DNA from: PCRC01 sp040384665
GTDB lineage: Bacteria; Pseudomonadota; Gammaproteobacteria; Burkholderiales; Burkholderiaceae_C
DNA: 64,000 nt
Assembly (NCBI GenBank): GCA_040384665.1
Contig: JAZKIY010000016.1
Span: forward strand, 13,541-77,540
Direction of reading: 5' to 3'
Shown: positions 1 to 7,830 of the stretch, piece by piece
Layout: each line of letters opens with the position of its first letter
Numbering within the stretch: the stretch's first letter is position 1
Translations under genes and position numbers: made by a program
Notes under the pieces: model-generated
The model's database searches: none
What the model was told of the DNA's origin: nothing
What the model saw: only the letters and a program-made list of their open reading frames with translations

Positions 1-719
1 TGGCGCTCTACGAGGCGCTGAAAGACCTGGGCGAGGTGGAGGTGATCGCACCCGAGCACAACAACAGCGCCAAGTCGAATGCGCTGACGCTGCACTCCCC
101 GCTGTACGTGCACCGTGCCACCAATGGCTTTCGCTACGTCAACGGCACCCCGGCCGACTGTGTGCACATCGCCATGACCGGCCTGCTGGGCTACCGGCCC
201 GACCTGGTGGTGAGTGGCATCAACAACGGCGCCAACATGGGCGACGACACCATTTACTCCGGCACCGTGGGCGCGGCGATGGAAGGTTACCTGTTTGGTG
301 TGCCGGCGATTGCGTTTTCGCAGACCGAGAAAGGCTGGCACCACCTGGACGCCGCCGCGGCCAAGGCGCGTGAACTGGTCCAGCAAATGGGCCAGCACGG
401 CCTGCATGGCGAGGCCCCCTGGCTGCTGAACGTCAACATCCCCAACCGCCCGCTGGCAGACATCAAGCCGATGAAGGTGTGCCGCCTGGGCCGCCGCCAC
501 CTGGCCGAACCGGTCATCCAGCAAACCAGCCCGAGGGGGGAGACCATGTACTGGATTGGCGCCGCCGGCGCCGCCAAAGACGACGCCGAAGGCACCGACT
601 TCCACGCCACCTTCCAGGGCCATGTCTCGTTGACACCGCTGCAGGTGGACCTGACCGACCACAACCACCTGCGCTACTGGGCGCAGACCGCCGCCGCGCT
701 GAACGGGTCGGGCGCATGA
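1..719 (+). CDS. surE: 5'/3'-nucleotidase SurE (5' end outside window)
   Basis: SurE is a metal-dependent nucleoside monophosphate phosphatase linked to stationary-phase survival. The reading frame is open from base 3 and gives about 238 residues, so only the first few codons, including the N-terminal NDDG metal site, are missing. The visible part keeps the APEHNNSAKSNALTL segment and the VSGINNGANMGDD metal/active-site region, followed by YSGTVGAAMEG. The TGA stop overlaps the pcm ATG (ATGA), which suggests translational coupling in the conserved surE-pcm-nlpD-rpoS order. Confidence 0.95.
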   Translation, partial: ALYEALKDLGEVEVIAPEHNNSAKSNALTLHSPLYVHRATNGFRYVNGTPADCVHIAMTGLLGYRPDLVVSGINNGANMGDDTIYSGTVGAAMEGYLFGVPAIAFSQTEKGWHHLDAAAAKARELVQQMGQHGLHGEAPWLLNVNIPNRPLADIKPMKVCRLGRRHLAEPVIQQTSPRGETMYWIGAAGAAKDDAEGTDFHATFQGHVSLTPLQVDLTDHNHLRYWAQTAAALNGSGA

Positions 720-1522
720 CGCAGCGCCCCCGCTTCCCGGCACAGGAAACCCTGCCCACCTGGGTCAAGCGCGCTCCTGAAAAAGGAGCTATACCGCTAG
801 GTTTTACTAAGGCTGGACCCATAAAAGGCTTAAAAAATGAGGGGTTGCCCTTGCCCGTGGCCGGTTGGGGCATGGATTCGGCCCGGGTGCGCGAGCGCAT
901 GGTCGCGTTGCTGGCACGGCAAGGCGTGTCCGACCCGCAGGTGCTGGCCGCCATGGGGCGTGTCGAGCGCCACCGCTTCGTCGATTCCGCGTTGGCCAAC
1001 CAGGCTTACGAAGACACCAGCCTGCCCATCGGGCTTGGGCAAACCATCTCCAAGCCTGGCGTGGTGGCGCGCATGCTGGAACTGCTGCGTGAGCCCTGGG
1101 TGGGTTCCGGGCAGCCGCTCGGCCGGGTGTTGGAGATTGGCACCGGCTGTGGCTACCAGGCCGCCGTGTTGAGTGCGCTGGCAAGCGAGGTCTACAGCAT
1201 GGAACGCCTGCGCGGCCTGCACGAGAAAGCCCGCGAGAACCTGCGCCCGTTCCGGCTTGCCAACCTGCACCTGCTGCTGGGCGACGGCATGGCCGGCTAC
1301 CCCAAGGGGGCGCCGTACGCGGCCATCATTGCCGCCGCCGGTGGCGAGGCCTTGCCGACCACCTGGATCGACCAGCTCGCGCCCGGTGGCCGCCTGGTGG
1401 CACCGGTGTGCCAGCCCAACGGCGCACAGGCACTGACGGTGGTGGACAAGACGCCCACAGGCATTGTTCAGCGCTTCCTCGAGCCCGTCCTCTTTGTGCC
1501 CCTAAAATCGGGTGTTGCATGA
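716..1522 (+). CDS. pcm: Protein-L-isoaspartate O-methyltransferase, with repeat-bearing N-terminal tail
   Basis: Repairs isoaspartyl residues in aged proteins using SAM. The SAM-binding motif I is visible as VLEIGTGCGYQAAVL, and the family signature VERHRFVD...YEDTSLPIGLGQTIS precedes it. From ATG 716 the protein is 268 residues, longer than the usual 210-220, because of a tail of about 50 residues. Residues about 20-41 of that tail are encoded by dispersed repeat copy A (773-839), read in frame. An internal ATG at 872 just before the conserved domain is an alternative start that would exclude the repeat. I prefer 716 because it overlaps the surE stop. The stop in turn overlaps nlpD (ATGA). 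Confidence 0.93.
   Translation: MTQRPRFPAQETLPTWVKRAPEKGAIPLGFTKAGPIKGLKNEGLPLPVAGWGMDSARVRERMVALLARQGVSDPQVLAAMGRVERHRFVDSALANQAYEDTSLPIGLGQTISKPGVVARMLELLREPWVGSGQPLGRVLEIGTGCGYQAAVLSALASEVYSMERLRGLHEKARENLRPFRLANLHLLLGDGMAGYPKGAPYAAIIAAAGGEALPTTWIDQLAPGGRLVAPVCQPNGAQALTVVDKTPTGIVQRFLEPVLFVPLKSGVA
773..839 (+). repeat. Dispersed 67-bp repeat, copy A (inside pcm)
   Basis: Hairpin GCTCCT-gaaaa-AGGAGC at 773-789, nine spacer bases, core AGGTTTTACTAAGGCTGGA from 799, and a tail ending AAAAAATG. It reads in phase 0 of pcm as APEKGAIPLGFTKAG plus about seven more residues. The consensus TGA after GGCT is changed to GGA, so the frame stays open. See copies B to H. Confidence 0.85.
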
Positions 1523-2388
1523 CCCGGAGGTATCGCGTGGTGTTTCGTAACTCTACAGTCGTGGTGGTGGCACTGATGGCTGTGCTGCTCTCCGCCTGCT
1601 CGTTCAACCGCGCGCCCAACCGGGCACCGGTCGAAGACCGCGCCGGCAGCAAGCCGCGGCCCATCGTCCGGCCGTCCAACGACACCCCCACAGTGGCACC
1701 CGACGCAGAGAACGCTGGCAAACCCGGTTTCTACACCGTCAAGCCCGGCGACACACTCAACCGCATTGGTTTTGAGGTCGGGCAGCGCCCGGCCGACATC
1801 GCCCGCTGGAGCGGCCTGGCCAACCCCAATGTGCTGGAAGTCGGACAGGTGCTGCGCGTTGTGGCGCCACCGTCCGAGGCGCCCGTTGCGCAAACCAAGC
1901 CGGTCATCCCGCCCGGCATCTTGAGTTCGCCTGTGCCCACACCGCTGCCACCCGTGGGTGCGGCGTCTGTGCCCAACATCGCCACCACCGACAGCACACA
2001 GCCGCCTCCGGCCAGCGACGAAGAGGTGGCCTGGATGTGGCCGGCCACCGGCAACGTGATCGCCGGGTTTGACGAGGCCAAAAACAAGGGCCTGGACTTC
2101 GCTGGCAGCGCCGGAGACCCGGTACTGGCCGCGGCCGACGGTCGGGTGGTTTACGCCGGCGCAGGCTTGCGTGGCTACGGCAACCTCATCATCCTCAAAC
2201 ACAACAACACCTACCTCACCGCCTACGCGCACAACCAGCTGCTGCTGGTGAAGGAAGACCAGAACGTGCGCCGGGGCCAGAAGATTGCCGAGATGGGCAA
2301 CAGCGACGCCGACCGCGTGAAGCTGCACTTCGAGGTGCGCCGGCAAGGCAAGCCGGTGGACCCTGCCAAGTACCTGCCAGGCCGCTGA
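1519..2388 (+). CDS. nlpD: NlpD-type LysM/M23 lipoprotein (amidase activator)
   Basis: Outer-membrane lipoprotein that activates the cell-separation amidase AmiC. The N-terminus has a hydrophobic segment ending in lipobox LLSAC with Cys27 as the lipidation site. A LysM domain (GFYTVKPGDTL...LEVGQVLRV) spans about residues 70-115. A proline-rich linker follows, then a C-terminal M23-like domain with GLDFAGSAGDPV and HFEVRRQGKPVDP. The usual HxxxD zinc motif is degenerate here (KNKGLDFAG), as expected for NlpD proteins that activate amidases rather than cut peptidoglycan. ATG 1519 overlaps the pcm stop. In other bacteria nlpD carries the main rpoS promoter; I did not find it by eye. Confidence 0.93.
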   Translation: MTRRYRVVFRNSTVVVVALMAVLLSACSFNRAPNRAPVEDRAGSKPRPIVRPSNDTPTVAPDAENAGKPGFYTVKPGDTLNRIGFEVGQRPADIARWSGLANPNVLEVGQVLRVVAPPSEAPVAQTKPVIPPGILSSPVPTPLPPVGAASVPNIATTDSTQPPPASDEEVAWMWPATGNVIAGFDEAKNKGLDFAGSAGDPVLAAADGRVVYAGAGLRGYGNLIILKHNNTYLTAYAHNQLLLVKEDQNVRRGQKIAEMGNSDADRVKLHFEVRRQGKPVDPAKYLPGR

Positions 2389-2390
2389 CG

Positions 2391-3368
2391 ATGACGCGGC
2401 GCAACCTCCCAGGAGCCGAAATTGCGCCAGATGCGTTGCCCGCCAGTGCGCCGCGCGCGGGCAGTGATGCCCCCATGGACCTGCCTGCCGCCGAGTTGGT
2501 CGGTGAGTCCAGCGACGCGCTGACGCTTTATTTGCGGGACGTGCGCCGCACCACGCTGTTCACCCCGGAAGAAGAATTCGACACCGCAACCCGTGCCCGC
2601 GCCGGTGATTTTGAAGCCCGGCAGGCGATGATCGAACACAACCTGCGGCTGGTGGTCAGCATCGCCAAACACTACCTGGGCCGCGGGGTGCCGCTGTCGG
2701 ACCTGATCGAAGAAGGCAACCTGGGCCTGATGCACGCCATCGACAAGTTTGAGCCCGAGCGTGGTTTCCGTTTCTCCACCTACGCCACCTGGTGGATCCG
2801 CCAGGCGGTGGAGCGGGCGGTGACCAACCAGGGCCGCGTGATCAGGCTGCCAGTGCATGTGATGCGCGAGGTCAAGAAGGTGCTGCGCGCGCGCCACCTG
2901 CTGGAATCTGACCCCGCCTACCTCGAGCGCCGCACCGGACTGGACGCCACCGGCGTGCGCAACGAAGACATTGCTGCACTGCTCGGCCGTGACGTGCAGG
3001 ACGTGACCGAATTGCTGGCGCTGGCCGAAAACCCGCGCTCGCTCGACGCCGCGCTCGACAAAACCGACGGCGACCACACCCTGATCGACACCGTGGCCGA
3101 CGCCGTGACCCAGGACCCGACCGATGTGACCCAGTCGCACGAGGTCGAACGCCTGCTGGCGTTGTGGATGGACACCTTGACAGACCGCGAACGGCAGATT
3201 CTGGAAGGCCGCTTCGGTCTGCACCAGCACGAGCCGGAAACGCTGGAAGTCCTGAGCGAGCGCCTGGGGCTGACCCGTGAACGGGTGCGGCAGATCCAGA
3301 ACGAAGCGCTGCTCAAGCTCAAACGCTACCTGGCCCACCACGGCATTTCCCGCGACGCGGTCCTGTAG
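2391..3368 (+). CDS. rpoS: RNA polymerase sigma factor RpoS (sigma-38)
   Basis: Stationary-phase and general-stress sigma factor of 325 residues, close to the usual 330. Region 1.2 starts at DALTLYLRDV. Region 2 is recognisable from NLRLVVSIAKHYLGRGV, DLIEEGNLGLMHAIDKF and FRFSTYATWWIRQAVERAV. Region 3 carries RLPVHVMREVKKV. Region 4 ends the protein with LTDRERQILEGRFGL and the helix-turn-helix GLTRERVRQIQNEALLKLKRYL. It begins two bases after nlpD and shares its operon. The surE-pcm-nlpD neighbours confirm RpoS rather than another group-2 sigma. Confidence 0.97.
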   Translation: MTRRNLPGAEIAPDALPASAPRAGSDAPMDLPAAELVGESSDALTLYLRDVRRTTLFTPEEEFDTATRARAGDFEARQAMIEHNLRLVVSIAKHYLGRGVPLSDLIEEGNLGLMHAIDKFEPERGFRFSTYATWWIRQAVERAVTNQGRVIRLPVHVMREVKKVLRARHLLESDPAYLERRTGLDATGVRNEDIAALLGRDVQDVTELLALAENPRSLDAALDKTDGDHTLIDTVADAVTQDPTDVTQSHEVERLLALWMDTLTDRERQILEGRFGLHQHEPETLEVLSERLGLTRERVRQIQNEALLKLKRYLAHHGISRDAVL

Positions 3369-3373
3369 GCACC

Positions 3374-4159
3374 ATGGGCTGGCCAGTTCTCGTTTTTGAC
3401 ATCGAGTCGATCCCCGACATCGCCGGCCTGCGCGCGCTGCGCGGCAGCCCCGCAGAACACACCGACGCCGAGGTCTACCAGGCCTGGGTGCAGGAGCGCA
3501 AAGACAAGGGACAAAGCGACTTCATGCCGCTGCACCTGCAGCGCATCCTGGTGCTGTCGTGTGTGTTCCGCAACGCCGAGGGCTTGAAGGTGCATTCCTT
3601 CGTGGACCGCGACGACCAGAGCGAAGGCAAGGTCATCCAGCAGTTCTTCAACACGCTGGAAAAGCACACGCCACAACTGGTGAGCTGGAATGGCGGCGGC
3701 TTCGATCTGCCAGTGCTGCACTACCGCGGCCTGAAACACGGCGTGGTGGCCGACAAGTACTGGGACATGGGCGACGATGACCGCGAGTTCAAATGGAACA
3801 ACTACATCAGCCGCTACCACCTGCGCCACCTCGATTTGATGGACCTGCTGGCCATGTACCAGCCCAAGAACAACGCGCCGCTCGACGCGATGGCCAAGCT
3901 CTGTGGTTTCCCCGGCAAGCTGGGCATGGACGGCTCCATGGTCTACCAGGGCTACCTCGACGGCCAGTTGGACGACATCCGCCGCTACTGCGAAACCGAC
4001 GTGATGAACACCTATTTGCTGTACTGCCGCTTCCAGAAGATGCGCGGTGGCCTCACCGAGGCCGAGTACGAGCAGGAGATCACCTTGGTGAAAGACACCT
4101 TGGGCAACCTGGCGCCCACAGAAGCGCACTGGCAGCAGTACCTCGCCGCCTGGGGCTGA
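3374..4159 (+). CDS. Predicted 3'-5' exonuclease, PolB-like (RNase H fold)
   Basis: A 261-residue stand-alone proofreading-type exonuclease resembling the exonuclease domain of family B DNA polymerases. The DEDD residues are visible: D and E in FDIESIPD (Exo I), the Exo II region LVSWNGGGFDLPVL, and the Exo III region YCETDVMNTYLLY. It starts 5 bp after rpoS and 33 bp before rlmD, so it may be co-transcribed with rpoS. Biological substrate unknown; a role in DNA or RNA 3'-end processing follows from the fold only. Confidence 0.85.
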   Translation: MGWPVLVFDIESIPDIAGLRALRGSPAEHTDAEVYQAWVQERKDKGQSDFMPLHLQRILVLSCVFRNAEGLKVHSFVDRDDQSEGKVIQQFFNTLEKHTPQLVSWNGGGFDLPVLHYRGLKHGVVADKYWDMGDDDREFKWNNYISRYHLRHLDLMDLLAMYQPKNNAPLDAMAKLCGFPGKLGMDGSMVYQGYLDGQLDDIRRYCETDVMNTYLLYCRFQKMRGGLTEAEYEQEITLVKDTLGNLAPTEAHWQQYLAAWG

Positions 4160-4191
4160 GAACTGGGTCTGGCACCTGAGACAATCGGGGC

Positions 4192-5667
4192 ATGACCGCA
4201 GCGACACCGCCAGACACTCCTCCATTGCCCGCAGGCCAGTCCCACGACCCCACCCGCGCCCCCGACACCGCCCACTCCCTGCCGCCAGGCCACCTGCGGG
4301 TGGACGCGCTCGACATCGATGCGCAGGGCGTGGCCCGCAAACCCGATGGCAAGGTGGTCTTCATCGAAGGCGCACTGCCGTTCGAGGAGGTGAGCGTCAA
4401 CGTTCACCGCAAGAAAAACAACTGGGAGCAGGGCACCGTCACGGCCATCCACCGCGAGTCGTCACAGCGCGTGAAGCCCGGCTGCCCGCATTTTGGCCTG
4501 CACGCCGGCGCCTGCGGCGGCTGCAAGATGCAGCACCTGCACCCGGCTGCGCAGGTGGCCGTCAAGCAGCGGGTGCTGGAAGACAACCTGTGGCACCTTG
4601 GCAAGGTCAAGGCCGAAACGGTGATGCGGCCCATCGAAGGCCCGGCCTGGGGCTACCGCTACCGCGCCCGGCTGTCGGTGCGCCATGTGCACAAGAAGGG
4701 CGAGGTGTTGGTGGGGTTCCACGAGCGCAAGAGCCGCTACGTGGCCGACATGCGCGAATGCCATGTGTTGCCGCCGCATGTGAATGCGATGCTGATGCCG
4801 CTGCGCGCGCTGGTTGCCTCGATGGACGCGATTGAAACACTCCCGCAGATTGAACTCGCCTGTGGTGACGAGGTGACCGCGCTGGTGCTGCGCCACCTGG
4901 AACCGCTCAGCCAGGCCGACCTGGCACGGCTGCGTGCGTTTGCGGTCGAACGACCTGGCTTGCAGTGGTGGTTGCAGTCCAAAGGACCAGAGACGGTCAA
5001 GCTGCTCGACGAAGGCGGGCCTGAACTGGCGTACGCGCTGCCGCAATTCGGCATCACCATGCCCTTCAAGCCAACCGACTTCACCCAGGTCAACCCGCAC
5101 ATCAACCGCGTGCTGGTGGCGCGTGCGCTGCGCCTGCTCGACCCCCAGCGGTCCGAGCGCGTGATCGACTGGTTCTGTGGTTTGGGCAACTTCACGCTGC
5201 CGCTGGCCACGTTGGCCGGCGAAGTGCTTGGGATTGAGGGCAGCGAGGCCCTGGTGGCACGTTCCAGAGAGAATTTGAAGCTGAATCAGGATCAAGCCCT
5301 AGTGAAAACTAGGTTGTCAGCTACTAAATTTGTAGCGCGAAACCTCTTTGAGATGACCCCCGAGTTGCTGGCCGCTGACGGCCACGCCGACAAGTGGCTG
5401 GTGGACCCACCGCGCGAAGGCGCGTTCGCACTCGCCCAGGCATTGGCCGGCCTGAACCAGCAGCATCTGGCTGGGACGCCGTGGCCCGCTGGCTGGACCC
5501 CGCCCCAGCGCATCGTCTACGTCAGTTGCAACCCCGCCACGCTGGCCCGCGATGCCGGCCTGCTTGTGAACCTGGGGGGTTACCGCTGCACAGCGGCCGG
5601 GGTGGTGAACATGTTCCCGCACACAGCCCACGTCGAAAGCATCGCAGTCTTCGACCGCGTAGCGTAA
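4192..5667 (+). CDS. rlmD: 23S rRNA (uracil-1939-C5)-methyltransferase RlmD
   Basis: SAM-dependent m5U methyltransferase of 23S rRNA. An N-terminal TRAM domain (about residues 38-100) is followed by Fe-S ligand cysteines in CPHFG...ACGGCKMQH. The catalytic domain has SAM motif VIDWFCGLGNFTLPLA, DPPREGA, and the catalytic cysteine segment VYVSCNPATLARD. At 491 residues it is a little longer than E. coli RlmD. The loop after the SAM motif (residues about 360-382) is encoded by repeat copy B in frame, so the family segment between ENLKLN and NLFEM is replaced by QDQALVKTRLSATKFVAR. The start gives a poorly conserved proline-rich head of about 30 residues. Confidence 0.94.
   Translation: MTAATPPDTPPLPAGQSHDPTRAPDTAHSLPPGHLRVDALDIDAQGVARKPDGKVVFIEGALPFEEVSVNVHRKKNNWEQGTVTAIHRESSQRVKPGCPHFGLHAGACGGCKMQHLHPAAQVAVKQRVLEDNLWHLGKVKAETVMRPIEGPAWGYRYRARLSVRHVHKKGEVLVGFHERKSRYVADMRECHVLPPHVNAMLMPLRALVASMDAIETLPQIELACGDEVTALVLRHLEPLSQADLARLRAFAVERPGLQWWLQSKGPETVKLLDEGGPELAYALPQFGITMPFKPTDFTQVNPHINRVLVARALRLLDPQRSERVIDWFCGLGNFTLPLATLAGEVLGIEGSEALVARSRENLKLNQDQALVKTRLSATKFVARNLFEMTPELLAADGHADKWLVDPPREGAFALAQALAGLNQQHLAGTPWPAGWTPPQRIVYVSCNPATLARDAGLLVNLGGYRCTAAGVVNMFPHTAHVESIAVFDRVA
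5270..5336 (-). repeat. Dispersed 67-bp repeat, copy B (inside rlmD, reverse)
   Basis: On the minus strand: hairpin GCTAC-aaatttA-GTAGC at 5336-5320, nine bases, core AGTTTTCACTAGGGCTTGA, then a diverged tail. It lies in a variable loop of RlmD and is read antisense as DQALVKTRLSATKFVA. The same DQALV string appears in TruB from copy F. The outer tail boundary is uncertain because the RlmD residues there (ENLKLN) look native. Confidence 0.8.
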
Positions 5668-5696
5668 AAAGGACAAGGGGCCCGAAGGCCCCTTGT
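5665..5696 (-). terminator. Rho-independent terminator of the BI-1 gene
   Basis: Perfect 10-bp stem (5673-5682 with 5687-5696) around a CGAA loop. On the minus strand it is followed by CCTTTTTA, so it terminates the minus-strand gene ending at 5727. It sits between two convergent genes and may also slow rlmD transcripts, although no T-run follows on the plus strand. Confidence 0.8.
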
Positions 5697-5726
5697 TGAA
5701 ATCAGCGCAGCGCTCTATTCACGTCT

Positions 5727-6428
5727 TTAGTCGCGTTCGCCACCCATGATGCCGAACAGCGCCAGCATGGCCTGGAACACGTTGAACACGTTCAGGTACA
5801 GGGCCAAGGTGGCGCTGATGTAGTTGGTTTCGCCGCCGTCCATGATGCGCTTCAGGTCGTACACCATGAAAGCGCTGAAGATGCCGATGGCCGCAACCGA
5901 CAAAGCCATCATGCCAGCGGTGGAGCCAACGAACACGTTGACGATGCCGCCCACCATCAACACGATGGCGCCGACGAACAGCCACTTGCCCATGCCCGAC
6001 AGGTCGCGCTTGATCACGCTGGACAGGCTGGCCATGGCAAAAAACACACCTGCCGTGCCGCCAAAGGCCAGCATGATCAGCTCGGAGCCGTTTTTAAAGC
6101 CCAGCACCATGGCGATCATGCGCGACAGCATCAGGCCCATGAAGAAGGTGAAGGCCAGCAGCACCGGCACGCCGGCGGCAGAGTTCTTGGTCTTCTCAAT
6201 CGCGTACATGAAGGCGAACGCGCCGCCCAGAAACACCACCAGGCCCAGGCCACCCGTCAGTTGCAGGGTGAGGCCGGTGGCCACGCCAATCCAGGCACCG
6301 AGCACCGTGGGCAGCATGCTGATGGCCAGCAGCAAGTAGGTGTTGCGCAGCACGCGGTTGCGCTGTTCTGCCGAGACGCCGTAACCGTAGCCCGGCGATG
6401 GGTTCAGGGTTTGTACGCGGTCATTCAT
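5727..6428 (-). CDS. yccA: Bax inhibitor-1 family membrane protein (YccA-like)
   Basis: A 233-residue integral membrane protein with about seven hydrophobic segments and the C-terminal family signature YLNVFNVFQAMLALFGIMGG. E. coli YccA, a member of this family, is an FtsH substrate and modulator; the calcium-leak activity known for other BI-1 proteins may apply. ATG 6428 is preceded by AGGAG. A perfect inverted repeat lies in the leader (6445-6460), and a strong terminator lies downstream. Confidence 0.9.
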   Translation of the reverse strand: MNDRVQTLNPSPGYGYGVSAEQRNRVLRNTYLLLAISMLPTVLGAWIGVATGLTLQLTGGLGLVVFLGGAFAFMYAIEKTKNSAAGVPVLLAFTFFMGLMLSRMIAMVLGFKNGSELIMLAFGGTAGVFFAMASLSSVIKRDLSGMGKWLFVGAIVLMVGGIVNVFVGSTAGMMALSVAAIGIFSAFMVYDLKRIMDGGETNYISATLALYLNVFNVFQAMLALFGIMGGERD

Positions 6429-6444
6429 GGTGAGGGCTCCTGGT

Positions 6445-6460
6445 GCGTCAACATTGACGC
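6445..6460. promoter_or_regulatory. Perfect inverted repeat in the BI-1 gene leader
   Basis: GCGTCAA-CA-TTGACGC, two perfect 7-bp arms, 16 bp upstream of the BI-1 start codon and in the space shared with the divergent gene at 6593. It could be an operator or a leader hairpin. I cannot assign a regulator. Confidence 0.4.
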
Positions 6461-6592
6461 GTTGCTGACATTTTAAATGGCGGTGGTGTCGCCGTCTTCA
6501 ATACCCCTGCAATGTCCACACACATGCACCTGCTGTTGGCAGGGGCAATTTCGGTACAGTAGGTGTTCTTCAGCAACACCCGCCACCACACC

Positions 6593-7003
6593 ATGAAAAC
6601 CAAACCTGTACTTGAACTGACCGACGTCAAAACCATCGCCGCCGCCGCAGAAGCCGAGGCCGTGAAAAACCAGTGGGCTGTGTCGATTGCCATCGTGGAC
6701 GATGGCGGGCACCTGCTGTGGCTGCAGCGGCTGGACGGCGCTGCAGCCATCTCGGCCCAGATTGCGCCTGCCAAGGCCCATACGGCGGCACTCGGTCGCC
6801 GCGAAAGCAAGGTCTATGAAGACGTGATCAATGGCGGCCGGATGTCGTTTCTGAGCGCGCCGGCACTGCAGGGCATGCTGGAGGGGGGGGTGCCCATCGT
6901 GCGCGATGGGCAGTGCATTGGTGCGGTGGGCGTGAGTGGTGTCAAATCCACCGAAGACGCCCAGATCGCCCGCGCGGGCATTGCCGCATTGGGCGGTGCA
7001 TGA
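6593..7003 (+). CDS. GlcG/HbpS family heme-binding protein
   Basis: A 136-residue cytosolic-type protein of the GlcG/HbpS family (formerly DUF336). It shows IAIVDDGGHLLWLQRLDGA near the N-terminus, the central AHTAALGRRES segment, and GAVGVSGVKSTEDAQIARAG near the C-terminus. Members bind heme or support glycolate or diol metabolism, and the exact role is often unknown. ATG 6593 (MKTKPV) is chosen over an in-frame ATG ten codons upstream because homology starts here. It stands alone, divergent from the BI-1 gene and convergent with hemP. The hemin-uptake neighbours make a heme role attractive but unproven. Confidence 0.8.
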   Translation: MKTKPVLELTDVKTIAAAAEAEAVKNQWAVSIAIVDDGGHLLWLQRLDGAAAISAQIAPAKAHTAALGRRESKVYEDVINGGRMSFLSAPALQGMLEGGVPIVRDGQCIGAVGVSGVKSTEDAQIARAGIAALGGA

Positions 7004-7102
7004 GACAAGTGGGTTGAAAAAAAAGCCTGGCTACCAGAGTTGTGTCTTTGGCTGGCTAAACGACCCTGCCGGCAAGTGGTGCCGGTTGTCGCTCCACTGA
7101 AA

Positions 7103-7315
7103 CTACTTGGTCAAGATCAGCTTGCCCAACTTGGTGGCCTGCAGACGGTAAACCAGACCGTTGTGCAGGATTTCCACCGTCTTCTGACCCTTGAGCAGTT
7201 CGCCGCTGTCCACCACGTGCGACAAGGCACGTTGCACAGCGCTGGCCGAATCCTGCCCTGGCACGGCGTCGTTCGCTGGCAGCGGTGAGGGCAGGGCGTG
7301 GACGTTGGCGAACAT
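7103..7315 (-). CDS. hemP: Hemin uptake protein HemP
   Basis: A 70-residue protein whose C-terminal half, SGELLKGQKTVEILHNGLVYRLQATKLGKLILTK split over positions about 36-70, is the HemP signature (S-x-x-L....I.H.G..Y.LR.T..GKLILTK). HemP is needed for heme uptake and is usually the first gene of Fur-controlled heme operons. Here it is the last gene of the block, 99 bp after exbD, with its own near-perfect Fur box 42 bp upstream, so it is probably transcribed separately. No heme receptor or heme ABC transporter gene follows. Confidence 0.9.
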   Translation of the reverse strand: MFANVHALPSPLPANDAVPGQDSASAVQRALSHVVDSGELLKGQKTVEILHNGLVYRLQATKLGKLILTK

Positions 7316-7357
7316 GGTGGTTGTGTCAGAAGTGATGGGCTGCGTTGAAAGTTATGT

Positions 7358-7376
7358 AATGATAATTGTTATCATT
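7358..7376 (-). promoter_or_regulatory. Fur box upstream of hemP
   Basis: AATGATAATTGTTATCATT, a 19-bp palindrome in which eight of nine pairs match. It is very close to the classical Fur box (GATAATGATAATCATTATC). It lies between exbD and hemP and should repress hemP when iron is plentiful. Confidence 0.85.
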
Positions 7377-7414
7377 TAAAAGTCAAGCGGATTCTTTGTA
7401 AATCCGCATTGGCG

Positions 7415-7828
7415 TTAAGGTGTTTTCGGCTCCGTGACGAAGCCAATCTTCTTCACGCCAGCCAGTTGTGCCGTGGCCATGGCCTGGGCCACACGCTCGT
7501 AACGCACCGCCTTGTCGCCACGGATGTGCAGTTCGGGCTGGGGCTCCTGTTTGGCGGCCGCCTGCAGCCGGGTGGCCAGTTCGTCGTCCGGCACAACGGC
7601 CTCGTTCCAGAAGTACGCGCCCTGGCCATCCACGGTGAGCAGAATGGTCTGCGGCTTCACGTCTTGGGGCTGGTTGGTGGCGCGCGGCAAATCGATGTTG
7701 ACCGCGTGCTTCATCACCGGCACGGTGATGATGAAGATGATGAGCAGCACCAGCATCACGTCGACCAGCGGCGTCATGTTGATCTCGTTCATCACCTCAT
7801 CGGGCTCGTCTTGCGTTCCGAAAGCCAT
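7415..7828 (-). CDS. exbD: TonB-system energy transducer ExbD
   Basis: A 137-residue inner-membrane protein that works with ExbB to power TonB with the proton gradient. A single N-terminal membrane helix (DVMLVLLIIFIITVPVM) contains the conserved essential Asp, preceded by MNEINMTPLVDV. The periplasmic part is hydrophilic with several beta-strand motifs. It begins two bases after exbB and is clearly in the same operon. ExbD and TolR are hard to separate, but the tonB and receptor context selects ExbD. Confidence 0.92.
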   Translation of the reverse strand: MAFGTQDEPDEVMNEINMTPLVDVMLVLLIIFIITVPVMKHAVNIDLPRATNQPQDVKPQTILLTVDGQGAYFWNEAVVPDDELATRLQAAAKQEPQPELHIRGDKAVRYERVAQAMATAQLAGVKKIGFVTEPKTP

Positions 7829-7830
7829 GT

